Assembly (NCBI RefSeq): GCF_020423045.1
Contig: NZ_CP081943.1
Location: 682,001 to 746,000, forward strand
Direction of reading: 5' to 3'
Length of the DNA stretch: 64,000 bases
Source: Pseudomonas sp. MM213
GTDB taxonomy: Bacteria > Pseudomonadota > Gammaproteobacteria > Pseudomonadales > Pseudomonadaceae
How positions within the stretch are numbered: position 1 is the stretch's first letter; each line of letters opens with the position of its first letter. The notes below the pieces were generated by a model. That model saw only the letters and a list, made by a program, of their open reading frames with translations, had not been told where the DNA came from and searched no databases. Shown one piece after another: positions 43,545-52,085 of the stretch. Position numbers and translations under genes: made by a program.

Positions 43545-44306
43545 CTAGCGGGTCTGCCAGCGGAACAGCCGCTGTTCCAGTTGGCGGAAGGTGAAGTCCA
43601 GGGCGAAACCGATAACGCCGGTCACCACAATCCCGACCATCACCACATCAATGCGCAACATCTGCCGGCTCATTTCGATCATCTGCCCCAGACCGCTGTC
43701 GGCGGCCAGCAACTCGGTGGCCACCAACACCACCCAGGCGCGGGTCAGGCTGATGCGAAAACCGGTGATGATCGGCGGCGCGGCAGCGGGCAGGGCGATC
43801 GCGCGGACAAACGTCGGCCAGCGCAGGCGATACACATCGGCGACTTCGAAGTAGCTGCGCGGAATGGCCTTGACCCCTTCGCTGGCGGCCAGCGCCACCG
43901 GGAAGAACGCGGTCTTGGCGACGATGATGATCTTGAAGGTTTCATCGATGCCGAACAGCAGCACAAACATCGGGATCAGCGCGATGCTGGGGATCTGGCG
44001 CAGGGTGTGGAACAGCGGCGAGCAGTAGATCTCGACGTTCTTCGACAACGCCATCAGCACCCCGAACGCCAGGCCCAGCAGCGAGCCGATGCCGAAACCC
44101 AGCCCCAGCCGTGACAGGCTGTTGAGCAAGTGGTCGAGCAGCTCACCGCTGGCCGACAATTCCTCGAAGGTCTGCCACACCTGAGCGGGCGGGACGAGCA
44201 GGTTGCGCGGGAAAATCCCGGCCTCGGCCACCACCGCCCAGAGCAACAGCAGGGCGGCAGGGGAGATGAGCCAGGTCAGGGAAAACAACAGACGTCGGGT
44301 ACGCAT
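43545..44306 (-). CDS. Sulfonate-type ABC transporter permease 1
   Basis: A 253-residue permease of the SsuC/TauC class: EVADVYRLRWPTFVRAIALP loop, IITGFRISLTRAWVVLVATE, about six helices. Two non-identical permeases in one operon imply a heterodimeric membrane channel. First gene after a sigma-54 promoter 37 bp upstream. Confidence 0.88.
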   Translation of the reverse strand: MRTRRLLFSLTWLISPAALLLLWAVVAEAGIFPRNLLVPPAQVWQTFEELSASGELLDHLLNSLSRLGLGFGIGSLLGLAFGVLMALSKNVEIYCSPLFHTLRQIPSIALIPMFVLLFGIDETFKIIIVAKTAFFPVALAASEGVKAIPRSYFEVADVYRLRWPTFVRAIALPAAAPPIITGFRISLTRAWVVLVATELLAADSGLGQMIEMSRQMLRIDVVMVGIVVTGVIGFALDFTFRQLEQRLFRWQTR

Positions 44307-44342
44307 GGCGGGTCTTATTTCGGCGAAGTACCGCAGGGGTAT

Positions 44343-44358
44343 CGCAAGAGCTGTGCCA
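44343..44358 (-). promoter_or_regulatory. Sigma-54 promoter of the two-permease ABC operon
   Basis: On the minus strand TGGCACA-GCTC-TTGCG, 37 bp before the permease 1 start. Spacing between the GG and GC cores is canonical. Confidence 0.75.
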
Positions 44359-44387
44359 TCGCACAGAGAGTGGTTGATCGCACTGAC

Positions 44388-44463
44388 GCCTTCGCGGGCA
44401 AGCCTCGCTCCTACAGGGACAATGCGTAACCTGTAGGAGCGAGGCTTGCCCGCGAAGGCGTCA
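44388..44463. repeat. REP pair J between promoter and enhancer sites
   Basis: GCCTCGCTCCTACAGG facing CCTGTAGGAGCGAGGCTTGCC. It sits between the sigma-54 promoter and the enhancer-like sites. Confidence 0.9.
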
Positions 44464-44478
44464 GCCTATGCACCGCAC

Positions 44479-44517
44479 ATTGATGCCATGCCAACACCCA
44501 TTGCTGCCCCAGCAACA
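44479..44517. promoter_or_regulatory. Enhancer-like sites for the two-permease ABC operon
   Basis: Read on the minus strand, 44517-44500 is TGTTGCTGGGGCAGCAAT, a perfect match to the shared 18-bp element. A weaker copy (44479-44496) lies 21 bp away. Confidence 0.65.
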
Positions 44518-44534
44518 CCCCATCAGCACCCGCC

Positions 44535-46997
44535 TCAGAACTCGTAACTGACGCTGGTGTAATAGAACGCACCCTGCGCACCTTCAGGGCTGGTGATCGA
44601 GTATTTCGGTACGCCGTACAACTGCGCGCCTTCCGCCTTGTCCGGGTGCGTGTCGAACAGGTTGATCGCGCCCACCGACAGCTTCAGCGCCTTGTTGAAG
44701 GTGTACGACACATCCAGGTCCGTGACCCATTGCGGGCTGTAGGTCTGGTCCAGGGTCGGGTTGGTGGCGTTGAGGCTTTTCCATTCACCGTAACGACGCT
44801 GAGCCACGGTCACACCCCACTCATCAAACAGCCAGTTGGCGCTCAGCACCAGTTTGGTTTCCGGTGTACCGTCCTCGATCAGGCCCTGGGTGGTACGGCC
44901 GACAATCTGCGAACCCTTGATATTGCCGACATCTCGCAGGGCGGTGATTTTCGTGTTGTTCTGGCTGATGCCGCTGCTCAGGTTCAGGCGGCCCCATTGC
45001 TGCAGGTCCAGCTGATAGTTACCCATCAGCTCGATCCCGTCGGTGCGGGTGTCGGCAACGTTGGTGTAGAAGGCCGCGCTCTGGATATTCGCGTAGGGCG
45101 TGCCAGCGAAAATCGGCGACACCACCGCCGCTGGCAACTGATCGGAGAGGGTGATGCGGTTGTCGATGTCGATCCGGTAGGCGTCCAGCGTCACCGACGC
45201 GTTGGCCAACGGGCGCCAGACCAGGCCCAGGGAATAACTGGTGGACTCTTCCGGTTTCAGCGACTTGCCGCCCAGCAGCGCCGCTTCCGGGCTGTCGGCG
45301 CGCAATGTGCGTTGCTGCACTTCGACGAAGTTGCCGCTGCCGGGCGGCTGCTCGACCACCTGCACGCTGAACGAAGACAAGCCGCTCTGCACCAGCGACG
45401 GCGCGCGATAACCCGTGCTGGCCGTGGCCCGTGCGGCGATCTGCGGAGTGAAGTCATAACGCAGCGACAGTTTGCCGTTGGTGGTGTCGCCGAAGTCCGA
45501 ATAGTGCTCGGTGCGCACCGCGACGCCGGCCTGGAATTTCTCGGTGATCTGCCCTTCGACGTCGATGTAGGCACCCAGCACGTTGCGGTCCAGTGAAGCC
45601 GCATCGACCTGGGTGATGCCCGAGTAGTAACCCGGAATGCGCCGGCCGGTGACCGGGTCGACGGTGTTGAACAACGGGCCGTTCTGCCAGCCTGCCGCTT
45701 CGCCGGCGCTCAGCTCGTAATTCTCCTGACGCCAGGCCAGGCCAGCCGAGAGCGTCAGCGGCTTGAACAGCAGGTCGGTGGGGAAATCCCGCACCCAGTC
45801 CAGCGTCACGTTGGTCTGATCGGCCTCCCGTTCGCCGGTGAAGATTTTTTCCGGGCTGGTGGCGCCCCAGCTGGGGTTGATCGCGTTACGGTCGGTGGAC
45901 TTCAGGGTGTTGTTGCCATGGTTCACGGCGAAGTCGAATTTACCCAGAAGGTCGTCTTCGTAACGCAGGCCGCCGGTCAGCGCATAGTCTTCCAGCGAGT
46001 AGCGCGTGATCGGCAGGCGCCCGTCCGGGAAGCGCTGCAACGCGGTGCTGCTGTAGTTGTTGCGCAGGGTGGTGGGCGGGTCGAAGAAGCCTTCGGCGTC
46101 GGTGTTTTTGTGCGAGTAGGTGGCGAAACCGTAGGCCGTCAGACCGTCGCCGATGCCGACTTCGCTGTTGGCGGCGAAGTTGTACTGGTCCGAGACATTG
46201 CCCGAGCCCCAGCGCCAGGTGCGGTAGCGGTTGTTCTGCTCGCGCGGCGTGTTGATGCTGGTGGAGCCGGGGTAGAAGATCCGGTTGTCAGGGTTGGTGT
46301 CGCTGGCCGGGTCCTGGCTGCCGGCGTCGAAACTCAGGGTCAGGAAGCCGTCGTTGGGCAGGGCGAAACCTTTCCAGCCGCTGAGCTTGCGCTGGATGCC
46401 GTCACCCTTGTCGTAGCCGCCGAAGCGGTAACCGAGGTTGCCGCCGTCGTCCTTTTCCTTGAGCACGATGTTGATCACCCCGGCGATGGCGTCGGAGCCG
46501 TATTGAGCGGCGGCGCCGTCGCGCAGGATTTCGACGCGCTGGATCGAGCTCAAGGGAATCAGGCTCAGGTCGACCGCGGCGGCGCCACGGCCATTGACCA
46601 GGCTTTGCCGCGTGACGTTGGCGCTGGTGTGGCGGCGCTTGCCGTTGACCAGCACCAGCACCTGGTCGGAAGCGAGGCCTCGCAACGAAGCGCCCTGAGC
46701 GATGGAACCGGCGAACGCGCCCTGGGGCGATTGCGGATAGCTGAACGAGGGCGACAGGGCCGTGAGCGCACCGGACAGGTCGCTGGCACCGGTCTGCTGC
46801 AATTGCTCGCCGGTCAAGACGTCTACCGGCGCGGCGCTTTCCAGTGCGGTGACATCACTGCGCCGGGTACCGAGCACCACGACAGTGTCCAGGTGATCGC
46901 CGCTGGCGGTGGGTTGGGTTTCGGCAGCCGAAACAGGCACGGCAAGGCTGCCAATGACCAGCGCAATAGCGCCGGCCAACGGAGTGCGATGGAACAT
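44535..46997 (-). CDS. TonB-dependent outer-membrane receptor 1
   Basis: An 820-residue receptor with a signal peptide (AGAIALVIGSLAVPVSA, cleaved near residue 24), a TonB-box-like DTVVVLGTR, a plug domain (SGALTALSPSFSYPQSPQGA, ILRDGAAAQYGSDAIAGVIN) and a beta-barrel ending in aromatic F (YYTSVSYEF). Such receptors import scarce nutrients; the sulfur-cluster context suggests organosulfur compounds rather than iron. It follows receptor 2 after a 259-bp gap holding two REP pairs; no promoter of its own was recognised. Confidence 0.92.
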   Translation of the reverse strand: MFHRTPLAGAIALVIGSLAVPVSAAETQPTASGDHLDTVVVLGTRRSDVTALESAAPVDVLTGEQLQQTGASDLSGALTALSPSFSYPQSPQGAFAGSIAQGASLRGLASDQVLVLVNGKRRHTSANVTRQSLVNGRGAAAVDLSLIPLSSIQRVEILRDGAAAQYGSDAIAGVINIVLKEKDDGGNLGYRFGGYDKGDGIQRKLSGWKGFALPNDGFLTLSFDAGSQDPASDTNPDNRIFYPGSTSINTPREQNNRYRTWRWGSGNVSDQYNFAANSEVGIGDGLTAYGFATYSHKNTDAEGFFDPPTTLRNNYSSTALQRFPDGRLPITRYSLEDYALTGGLRYEDDLLGKFDFAVNHGNNTLKSTDRNAINPSWGATSPEKIFTGEREADQTNVTLDWVRDFPTDLLFKPLTLSAGLAWRQENYELSAGEAAGWQNGPLFNTVDPVTGRRIPGYYSGITQVDAASLDRNVLGAYIDVEGQITEKFQAGVAVRTEHYSDFGDTTNGKLSLRYDFTPQIAARATASTGYRAPSLVQSGLSSFSVQVVEQPPGSGNFVEVQQRTLRADSPEAALLGGKSLKPEESTSYSLGLVWRPLANASVTLDAYRIDIDNRITLSDQLPAAVVSPIFAGTPYANIQSAAFYTNVADTRTDGIELMGNYQLDLQQWGRLNLSSGISQNNTKITALRDVGNIKGSQIVGRTTQGLIEDGTPETKLVLSANWLFDEWGVTVAQRRYGEWKSLNATNPTLDQTYSPQWVTDLDVSYTFNKALKLSVGAINLFDTHPDKAEGAQLYGVPKYSITSPEGAQGAFYYTSVSYEF

Positions 46998-47026
46998 AAA
47001 AGAGTCCTTCCAAAAGTGCGCGGACC

Positions 47027-47237
47027 TTGTAGGAGCCGGCTTGCTGGCGATGGCGTCCTAACCGGCGATGCGCGCCTTCAGGGCCCCATCGCTGGCAAGC
47101 CAGCTCCTACAGGTTGAGCGGTGTTACATAAATTGCGGACGACACGACCCTTGTAGGAGCCGGCTTGCCGGCGATAGCGTCCTAACCGGCGATGCAGGGC
47201 TCACGGGCCCCATCGCCAGCAAGCCGGCTCCTACAGG
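47027..47237. repeat. REP cluster K (two pairs)
   Basis: Two inverted REP pairs between the two TonB receptor genes, with linker GGCGATGCGCGCCTTCAGGG. Confidence 0.92.
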
Positions 47238-47256
47238 AGAGGTGTGTGAACCGGGA

Positions 47257-49527
47257 TCAGAAGCGGCTGGTCACGCTCAGGCCGACGGTGCGTGGGTCGC
47301 CGTAGGTGATGACGTACTGACCGAGGGTGCCGTTGGGCCGGCCATGGACCTGGTAGCGGCGGTCGGTGAGGTTGTTGACGAAACCCGTGACGCTGAGTTT
47401 TTCATCCGGGCTGAACCAGCTCAGGCGGGTGTTGGCCAGGGTGTAATGGGGCTGGCTGAGCGTCTTGTCGGCGCTGCTCTGGCGATCGGCGAGGAAGTAT
47501 TCCTTGTCGCGAAAACTCACGTCACCGCCGGCCACCAGCTTGCCGCCGATTTCCAGCGGGAAGGTGTAATCGGCGCCGAGCGACACCACGTTGCGTGGCG
47601 AACGCACGAAGCTGTTGCCGCTGTAGTCACCGGTGACGGCGCCTGTGTTCGGGTTGGTGTTTTTGAAGTCGGTGTACTCGGTGTCGAGGAACGACACCGC
47701 CGCCCGCAAGTGCAGGTAGTCCGTCGGCTGGCCTTCGAGCTCCAGCTCGGCGCCCTTGACCGTACCCTTGGCGCCGTTGGTCAGCGCGGTGGTCAACACC
47801 CCGTTGTTGACCGTCAGCAGGTTCACCTGAATGTCCGAATAGTCGTAGTAGAAAATGTTGGCGTTGGCCGTCAGGCGATGGTCGAACCACTCGGACTTGA
47901 GGCCGATTTCGTAGGCATCGAGTTGTTCCGGATCAACCGTGGTCAGTTGCGCAAGGCTGGTCGACAGCCCGGTGTTGAAGCCGCCGGAACGGAAGCCATG
48001 GGCATAACGGAAGAACACGCGCACGTTGTCGTTGATCCGGTATTCCGGCGTCAGGTCGTACGTCCAGGCTTCCCAGGTCTTGTCTTCCTGACGATTGCCG
48101 TTGGTGCCGGCGCCGCCCAGTGGTACCAGCGGGCCGTTGGCGGTGGTGCGGGTCAGTTGGGTCAGGTTGAGGTCGATGTCTTTCTTTTCCTGGGTCCAGC
48201 GCAGGCCACCGGTGACGCTGAAGTCGTCGGTGAAGTCGTAGGTCAGGTTGCCGAACAACGCATAGCTGTCGGTGGTGTGGTCGAAGTTGAGGTCACGAAA
48301 ATCGGTGGCGCCGCCGGTCTGGTTCGAGCCGGTGCCGTTCGGTGTCGGGCCGGGCGTGATGATGCGCTGGGCCGAGCTGTCGAGGTCTTCGTGGAAGTAA
48401 TGCGCACCGGCAAGCCAGCGCAGGGTCTCCTGCTGCGGCGACGCCAGGCGGATTTCTTGCGAGTACTGGGTGTATTTGTTATCGGAAATCGCTGCGCCGT
48501 TCACCTCAAAAGGCGTGTAGTCGGCATCGCTGGTGGACTGGCCACGGATGTAGTCATAAGCGCTGATCGATGTCAGGGTGTAATCACCCAAATTCCAGTT
48601 CAGGGTCAGCGACGTGCCGTCATGATCAAGCTTGGAGTCCTCGTTGACGTTCAGCGCGGTGTCGCGCCCGTTGGGTCGTTGATAACCGACGTTGTAGTAA
48701 CGCCCGACGGCCAGCGAGCCGTTGCTGCCATCGCCTTTGAATTCACGGCTGTGGATCTTCAGCAGGGCATCCAGGTCAGGGTTCAACTGGGCGAGGAATT
48801 GCAGGCGTACGGCTTTCTTGTTGACGTCGCCGTAGGTGTTGTCGTCGACGAGGTTCTTCTGGAAACCGTCGCGCTCTTCGGAATACAGCGCCACCCGTGC
48901 GGCGAGTTTTTCATCCACCAGCGCGCCGCCGAGGGCACCGCTGACGATGCGTTCGTTCTTGCTGCCGAAGCCAATGGTGCCGAAACCGTCAGTGTCGAAA
49001 GTCGGCTTTTTGGAAATGATGTTCACCGCGCCGGCAGTGGTGTTCTTGCCGTACAGCGTGCCTTGCGGACCGCGCAGAATCTCCACGCGTTCCAGGTCGA
49101 ACAACGGCCCGCCACCGGCAATCGGCGCGTTCAGGTACACGTCATCGGCGTAGATCCCCACCGGGAACACCGTGGCCGCGCCCGTATCACCGGTGCCGAG
49201 GCCACGAATGTACCAACGCGGCCGGCCATCACCGTCGGGGTTCTTCGCCGCTACGTTGGGAACGAATGTGGTGATGTCGCCGATATTGCGCACGCCATCG
49301 GCTATCAGGCTGGTGCCCTGTACCGCCGACACGGCCACCGGAACCTCTTGCAGGGTTTCTTCCCGGTGTTGAGCGGTGACGGTGACCGTCTTGAGTGAAG
49401 GCTCCGTGGTGGTCTTGTCGCTGTCCGCGTTCTTGGATTGCGCCGCCAGCAGCCCCTCGCTGACAGTCCCCCCGGACAGCAGCAAGGTTAACCAGATACT
49501 CTTGGTGATTGGATTAAGTTTATGCAT
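47257..49527 (-). CDS. TonB-dependent outer-membrane receptor 2
   Basis: A 756-residue receptor with signal peptide to about residue 29 (SIWLTLLLSGGTVSEGLLAA), TonB-box-like LKTVTVTAQ, a plug (ITTFVPNVAAKNPDGDGRPR, LRGPQGTLYGKNTTAGAVNI) and a barrel ending VGLSVTSRF. The plug style (VPNVAA, RGPQGTLYGKNT) is that of the large Caulobacter-type receptor group rather than siderophore receptors. A sigma-54 promoter sits 39 bp before the start, with paired enhancer-like sites further up. Confidence 0.92.
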   Translation of the reverse strand: MHKLNPITKSIWLTLLLSGGTVSEGLLAAQSKNADSDKTTTEPSLKTVTVTAQHREETLQEVPVAVSAVQGTSLIADGVRNIGDITTFVPNVAAKNPDGDGRPRWYIRGLGTGDTGAATVFPVGIYADDVYLNAPIAGGGPLFDLERVEILRGPQGTLYGKNTTAGAVNIISKKPTFDTDGFGTIGFGSKNERIVSGALGGALVDEKLAARVALYSEERDGFQKNLVDDNTYGDVNKKAVRLQFLAQLNPDLDALLKIHSREFKGDGSNGSLAVGRYYNVGYQRPNGRDTALNVNEDSKLDHDGTSLTLNWNLGDYTLTSISAYDYIRGQSTSDADYTPFEVNGAAISDNKYTQYSQEIRLASPQQETLRWLAGAHYFHEDLDSSAQRIITPGPTPNGTGSNQTGGATDFRDLNFDHTTDSYALFGNLTYDFTDDFSVTGGLRWTQEKKDIDLNLTQLTRTTANGPLVPLGGAGTNGNRQEDKTWEAWTYDLTPEYRINDNVRVFFRYAHGFRSGGFNTGLSTSLAQLTTVDPEQLDAYEIGLKSEWFDHRLTANANIFYYDYSDIQVNLLTVNNGVLTTALTNGAKGTVKGAELELEGQPTDYLHLRAAVSFLDTEYTDFKNTNPNTGAVTGDYSGNSFVRSPRNVVSLGADYTFPLEIGGKLVAGGDVSFRDKEYFLADRQSSADKTLSQPHYTLANTRLSWFSPDEKLSVTGFVNNLTDRRYQVHGRPNGTLGQYVITYGDPRTVGLSVTSRF

Positions 49528-49565
49528 GTGAATCTCCCCCGTTAAAGTTTCGCTAATAGGGGTAG

Positions 49566-49581
49566 AGCAGAGATCGTGCCA
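49566..49581 (-). promoter_or_regulatory. Sigma-54 promoter of TonB receptor 2
   Basis: On the minus strand TGGCACG-ATCT-CTGCT: perfect -24, correct spacing, good -12; 39 bp upstream of the start codon. Confidence 0.78.
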
Positions 49582-49742
49582 GATTATTTTTTAGGGATGT
49601 TAGTTTTGTTAACTAATTGAAATATAACGATTAAATAGTTTTTTGAAGTTGCTATTACAGGCGATTTTTAATAAGTGAGTTAGTTGGATCCAGTCTGGCG
49701 CTAAGTGCCTGTCGGGGATTCAGCAGAAAGTTGCTTGGCGGG

Positions 49743-49793
49743 TGTTGCTGGAGCAGCAGGAGTGGGGCGGGGGTGTGTTGCTGGGCGAGCAGT
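49743..49793. promoter_or_regulatory. Pair of enhancer-like sites for TonB receptor 2
   Basis: TGTTGCTGGAGCAGCAGG (49743-49760) and TGTTGCTGGGCGAGCAGT (49776-49793), 33 bp apart, 160-210 bp upstream of the sigma-54 promoter. Confidence 0.68.
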
Positions 49794-49865
49794 GTGTGGG
49801 GCTTGGGGACTCGCTCCTACAGGCGATGTGTGTCGGCCACAATAAATTTGAACGACACACAACCC

Positions 49866-49894
49866 CTGTAGGAGCGAGGCTTGCCCGCGAAGGC
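49866..49894 (+). repeat. REP unit L
   Basis: Single TGTAGGAGCGAGGCTTGCCCGCGAAGG unit; a partial partner (CTCGCTCCTACAGG) lies at about 49809. It is just after the end of the dszB-like gene. Confidence 0.8.
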
Positions 49895-49917
49895 GCCCTC
49901 ACAAATGACAAAAAACC

Positions 49918-50976
49918 TCAAACCGCCAATCGTGACGTCGAACCAATCACCTTTTCCAGCACGCTGAAATCAATCCACTCACGCACATCGAACCGGCGTG
50001 GAATGAAATCCCAGCGATGCAGGAAATCGGTGAAATCCTGCAACGCTTCAATCGAGCGCGCATCCAGGGTTGTGCGCAAACGCCGATGCGCATCCTCACC
50101 GTACGCAGCGGCCACCCAGTACTCGCTGGTATTGAGTTCCCGCGCCAAAAAGCGTCGGGTTTCTTCCGGATTGGCCCACGCCCATTGCTCGGTGCGCAGC
50201 ACGGTGTCGACGATTTTCACGCTGGCATCGAAATGTTCGTGCAGCAGGTGCGTGTCCACGGTCAGGGTCCGTGGCGTACCGTTGTTCGAGCGAATCAGCG
50301 GGTCAGGGTGCGAGCCGGTATCGACCACCACCTGCAAGCCGAATTCGTTCGCCAGGTGCACGGCGTGCGCACCCTTGAGGAAAATCGCGTCGATGTCGCC
50401 GCGCAGCAGTCCGATCAGTTCGTTGTTGCGCTTGCTGAAGCGCGTGACACCGAGGCTGACTTCCGAGCCGAAGACATGCTGTTTTTGATCGTCGCTGTAA
50501 GTACCGCCGTAGGGATAATCCACCAGCTCGACGTCGGACACCTCCAGGCCCTCAAGCTTGAGGGCGTTTTCCAGTCCGCGCAGGGCCTGGGCGCGAGTGA
50601 AATCGATCTGCACGTTGGCCCATTTCGGCAGGCCGAAGCGGCGGTTCTTCAGGTCGCGAATGCTCTTCACGCCGCTTTCCGCAGTGGTCAGGATCAACTG
50701 CACCTCGTCGCTCCAGGACAACCCCAGTACGCGGGTTTGCACGCCGCTGGCGTAGGCCCAGATCGCTGGAATATTGCCGCCGTGGCGCACCGAATTTTTC
50801 AGGTGATGGTCGTAATGAGCTTCGCGAACTTCCCGTTCACTGGACTCGCGCAAGGACTGGATATTGGTGCCGAACGGCAGAAAGGCTTCCGCCAGGCGTC
50901 CGGACTGCACGGCGATGCCAAGCCCGGTGGGCACCGGGCTGTGGGTGTACCAAAGGGTATCGAGTGGTTTGCTCAT
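49918..50976 (-). CDS. DszB-like protein with Ser in place of the catalytic Cys
   Basis: A 352-residue NMT1/SBP-fold protein without any signal peptide, so cytoplasmic. It carries the DszB desulfinase signature: S13-PVP where DszB has Cys27-PVP, then His54, Arg64 and Gly67 in H-YDHHLKNSV-R-HGG, matching DszB His60, Arg70, Gly73 spacing exactly. The codon is AGC, one base from the TGC of its neighbour. It may be a non-catalytic binder, a regulatory homologue or a decayed enzyme, but the open frame is intact. It is third in the operon SsuD-like, DszB-like, DszB-like. Confidence 0.75.
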   Translation of the reverse strand: MSKPLDTLWYTHSPVPTGLGIAVQSGRLAEAFLPFGTNIQSLRESSEREVREAHYDHHLKNSVRHGGNIPAIWAYASGVQTRVLGLSWSDEVQLILTTAESGVKSIRDLKNRRFGLPKWANVQIDFTRAQALRGLENALKLEGLEVSDVELVDYPYGGTYSDDQKQHVFGSEVSLGVTRFSKRNNELIGLLRGDIDAIFLKGAHAVHLANEFGLQVVVDTGSHPDPLIRSNNGTPRTLTVDTHLLHEHFDASVKIVDTVLRTEQWAWANPEETRRFLARELNTSEYWVAAAYGEDAHRRLRTTLDARSIEALQDFTDFLHRWDFIPRRFDVREWIDFSVLEKVIGSTSRLAV

Positions 50977-51012
50977 AAGGGTCTTCAGTTCCAATCCATG
51001 AAATCCGGCGGG

Positions 51013-52065
51013 TTAGCCAGCCAGTGCGGTGGGTGTTGCCAGCAGCGCTTGCAGCGGCCGTGGATCGATCCAGTCGCGCACGTCGAAGCTTTTCGGGATG
51101 AAGCGCCAGCGATGCAGGAAGTGGGTGAAATCCTGCAACGCGGCGATGGCCTGTTCGTCGAGTTCGGTGCGCAGGCGCAGGTGCGCGTCGTCGCCATACG
51201 CGGCGCTGACCCAGTACTCGCTGCTGTTGGTTTCCCGAGCCAGGTAGCGACGGGTTTCTTCCGGATGGGTGTGCGCCCATTGTTCGGCGCGCAGCACCGA
51301 ATCAAGAATGCCGGTGGCCACATCGAAATGCTGGTCCAGCAGGTTCAGGTCCACGGCCAGTGTGCGCGGGGTGCCGTTGTTGCTGCGAATCAGCGGTTCC
51401 GGGTGCGAACCGGTGTCGATCACCGTGTGCAAGCCAAACTCGTGGGCCTGCCGGGCGGCACTCGCGCCCTTGAGGAAAATCGCATCGACCTCACCGCGCA
51501 GCAGGCCCACCAGTTCCAGGTTGCGCCCCTCGACCCGCTGCGCGCTGACCGGCGTGCCGTTGACGGTTTGCACCTGCGGGTCGCTGAACGTGCCGTCATA
51601 ACGGAAGTTCACCAATTGCACGTCGCCGACTTGCAGGCCTTCGAGTTTCAGGGCGTTTTCCAGGCCGCGCAGGGCCTGGGCGCGGGTGAAGTCGATCTGC
51701 GCGCCGGCCCAGTCCGGCAGGCCGAAACGACGGTCCTTGAGGTCCTTGACGGTTTTGATGCCGCTGTCGGCGCGGGTCAGGATCAGTTGCACTTCATCAG
51801 CCCAGGACAGGCCGATGACCCGGGTTTCCCGGCCCTGCGCACGGGCCCAGATTGCCGGGATGTTGCCGCCGTGGCGCACCGAGTTGCGCAAGGTGTGATC
51901 GAAGTGAGATTCGCGAACCGCTTTGTCAGTGGACTCGCGCAGCGATTGAACCTCGGTGCCGAGCGCGCCGACGGTGTCTTGCAGCCAGCCTTTTTGCACG
52001 GCGATACCGAGCCCGGTCGGGACCGGGCAGCGGGTGTACCAGAGGGTGTCGAGGGCTTGCGTCAT
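51013..52065 (-). CDS. DszB-like desulfinase/NMT1-fold protein
   Basis: A 350-residue protein, no signal peptide. The proposed active site is Cys13 (YTRCPVP), His54, Arg64 and Gly67 (HFDHTLRNSVRHGGN), equivalent to Cys27, His60, Arg70 and Gly73 of Rhodococcus DszB, which cleaves an aromatic sulfinate to sulfite. A later conserved block is EPLIRSNNGTPRTL. Annotation pipelines would call it an ABC substrate-binding protein, but absence of a leader and conservation of the triad argue for a cytoplasmic enzyme. It starts at 52065, 20 bp after the SsuD-like gene. The real substrate is unknown. Confidence 0.76.
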   Translation of the reverse strand: MTQALDTLWYTRCPVPTGLGIAVQKGWLQDTVGALGTEVQSLRESTDKAVRESHFDHTLRNSVRHGGNIPAIWARAQGRETRVIGLSWADEVQLILTRADSGIKTVKDLKDRRFGLPDWAGAQIDFTRAQALRGLENALKLEGLQVGDVQLVNFRYDGTFSDPQVQTVNGTPVSAQRVEGRNLELVGLLRGEVDAIFLKGASAARQAHEFGLHTVIDTGSHPEPLIRSNNGTPRTLAVDLNLLDQHFDVATGILDSVLRAEQWAHTHPEETRRYLARETNSSEYWVSAAYGDDAHLRLRTELDEQAIAALQDFTHFLHRWRFIPKSFDVRDWIDPRPLQALLATPTALAG

Positions 52066-52085
52066 GAATGATTCTCCCGCCGCGC

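Noticed and set aside
47068..49398. 776-residue plus-strand frame opposite TonB receptor 2
   Set aside because: Long antisense frames are expected opposite high-GC genes; the minus strand has signal, plug and barrel motifs.
50017..52071. 684-residue plus-strand frame opposite the two DszB-like genes
   Set aside because: Shadow frame; it also shows an apparent internal repeat only because the two genes beneath it are paralogues.
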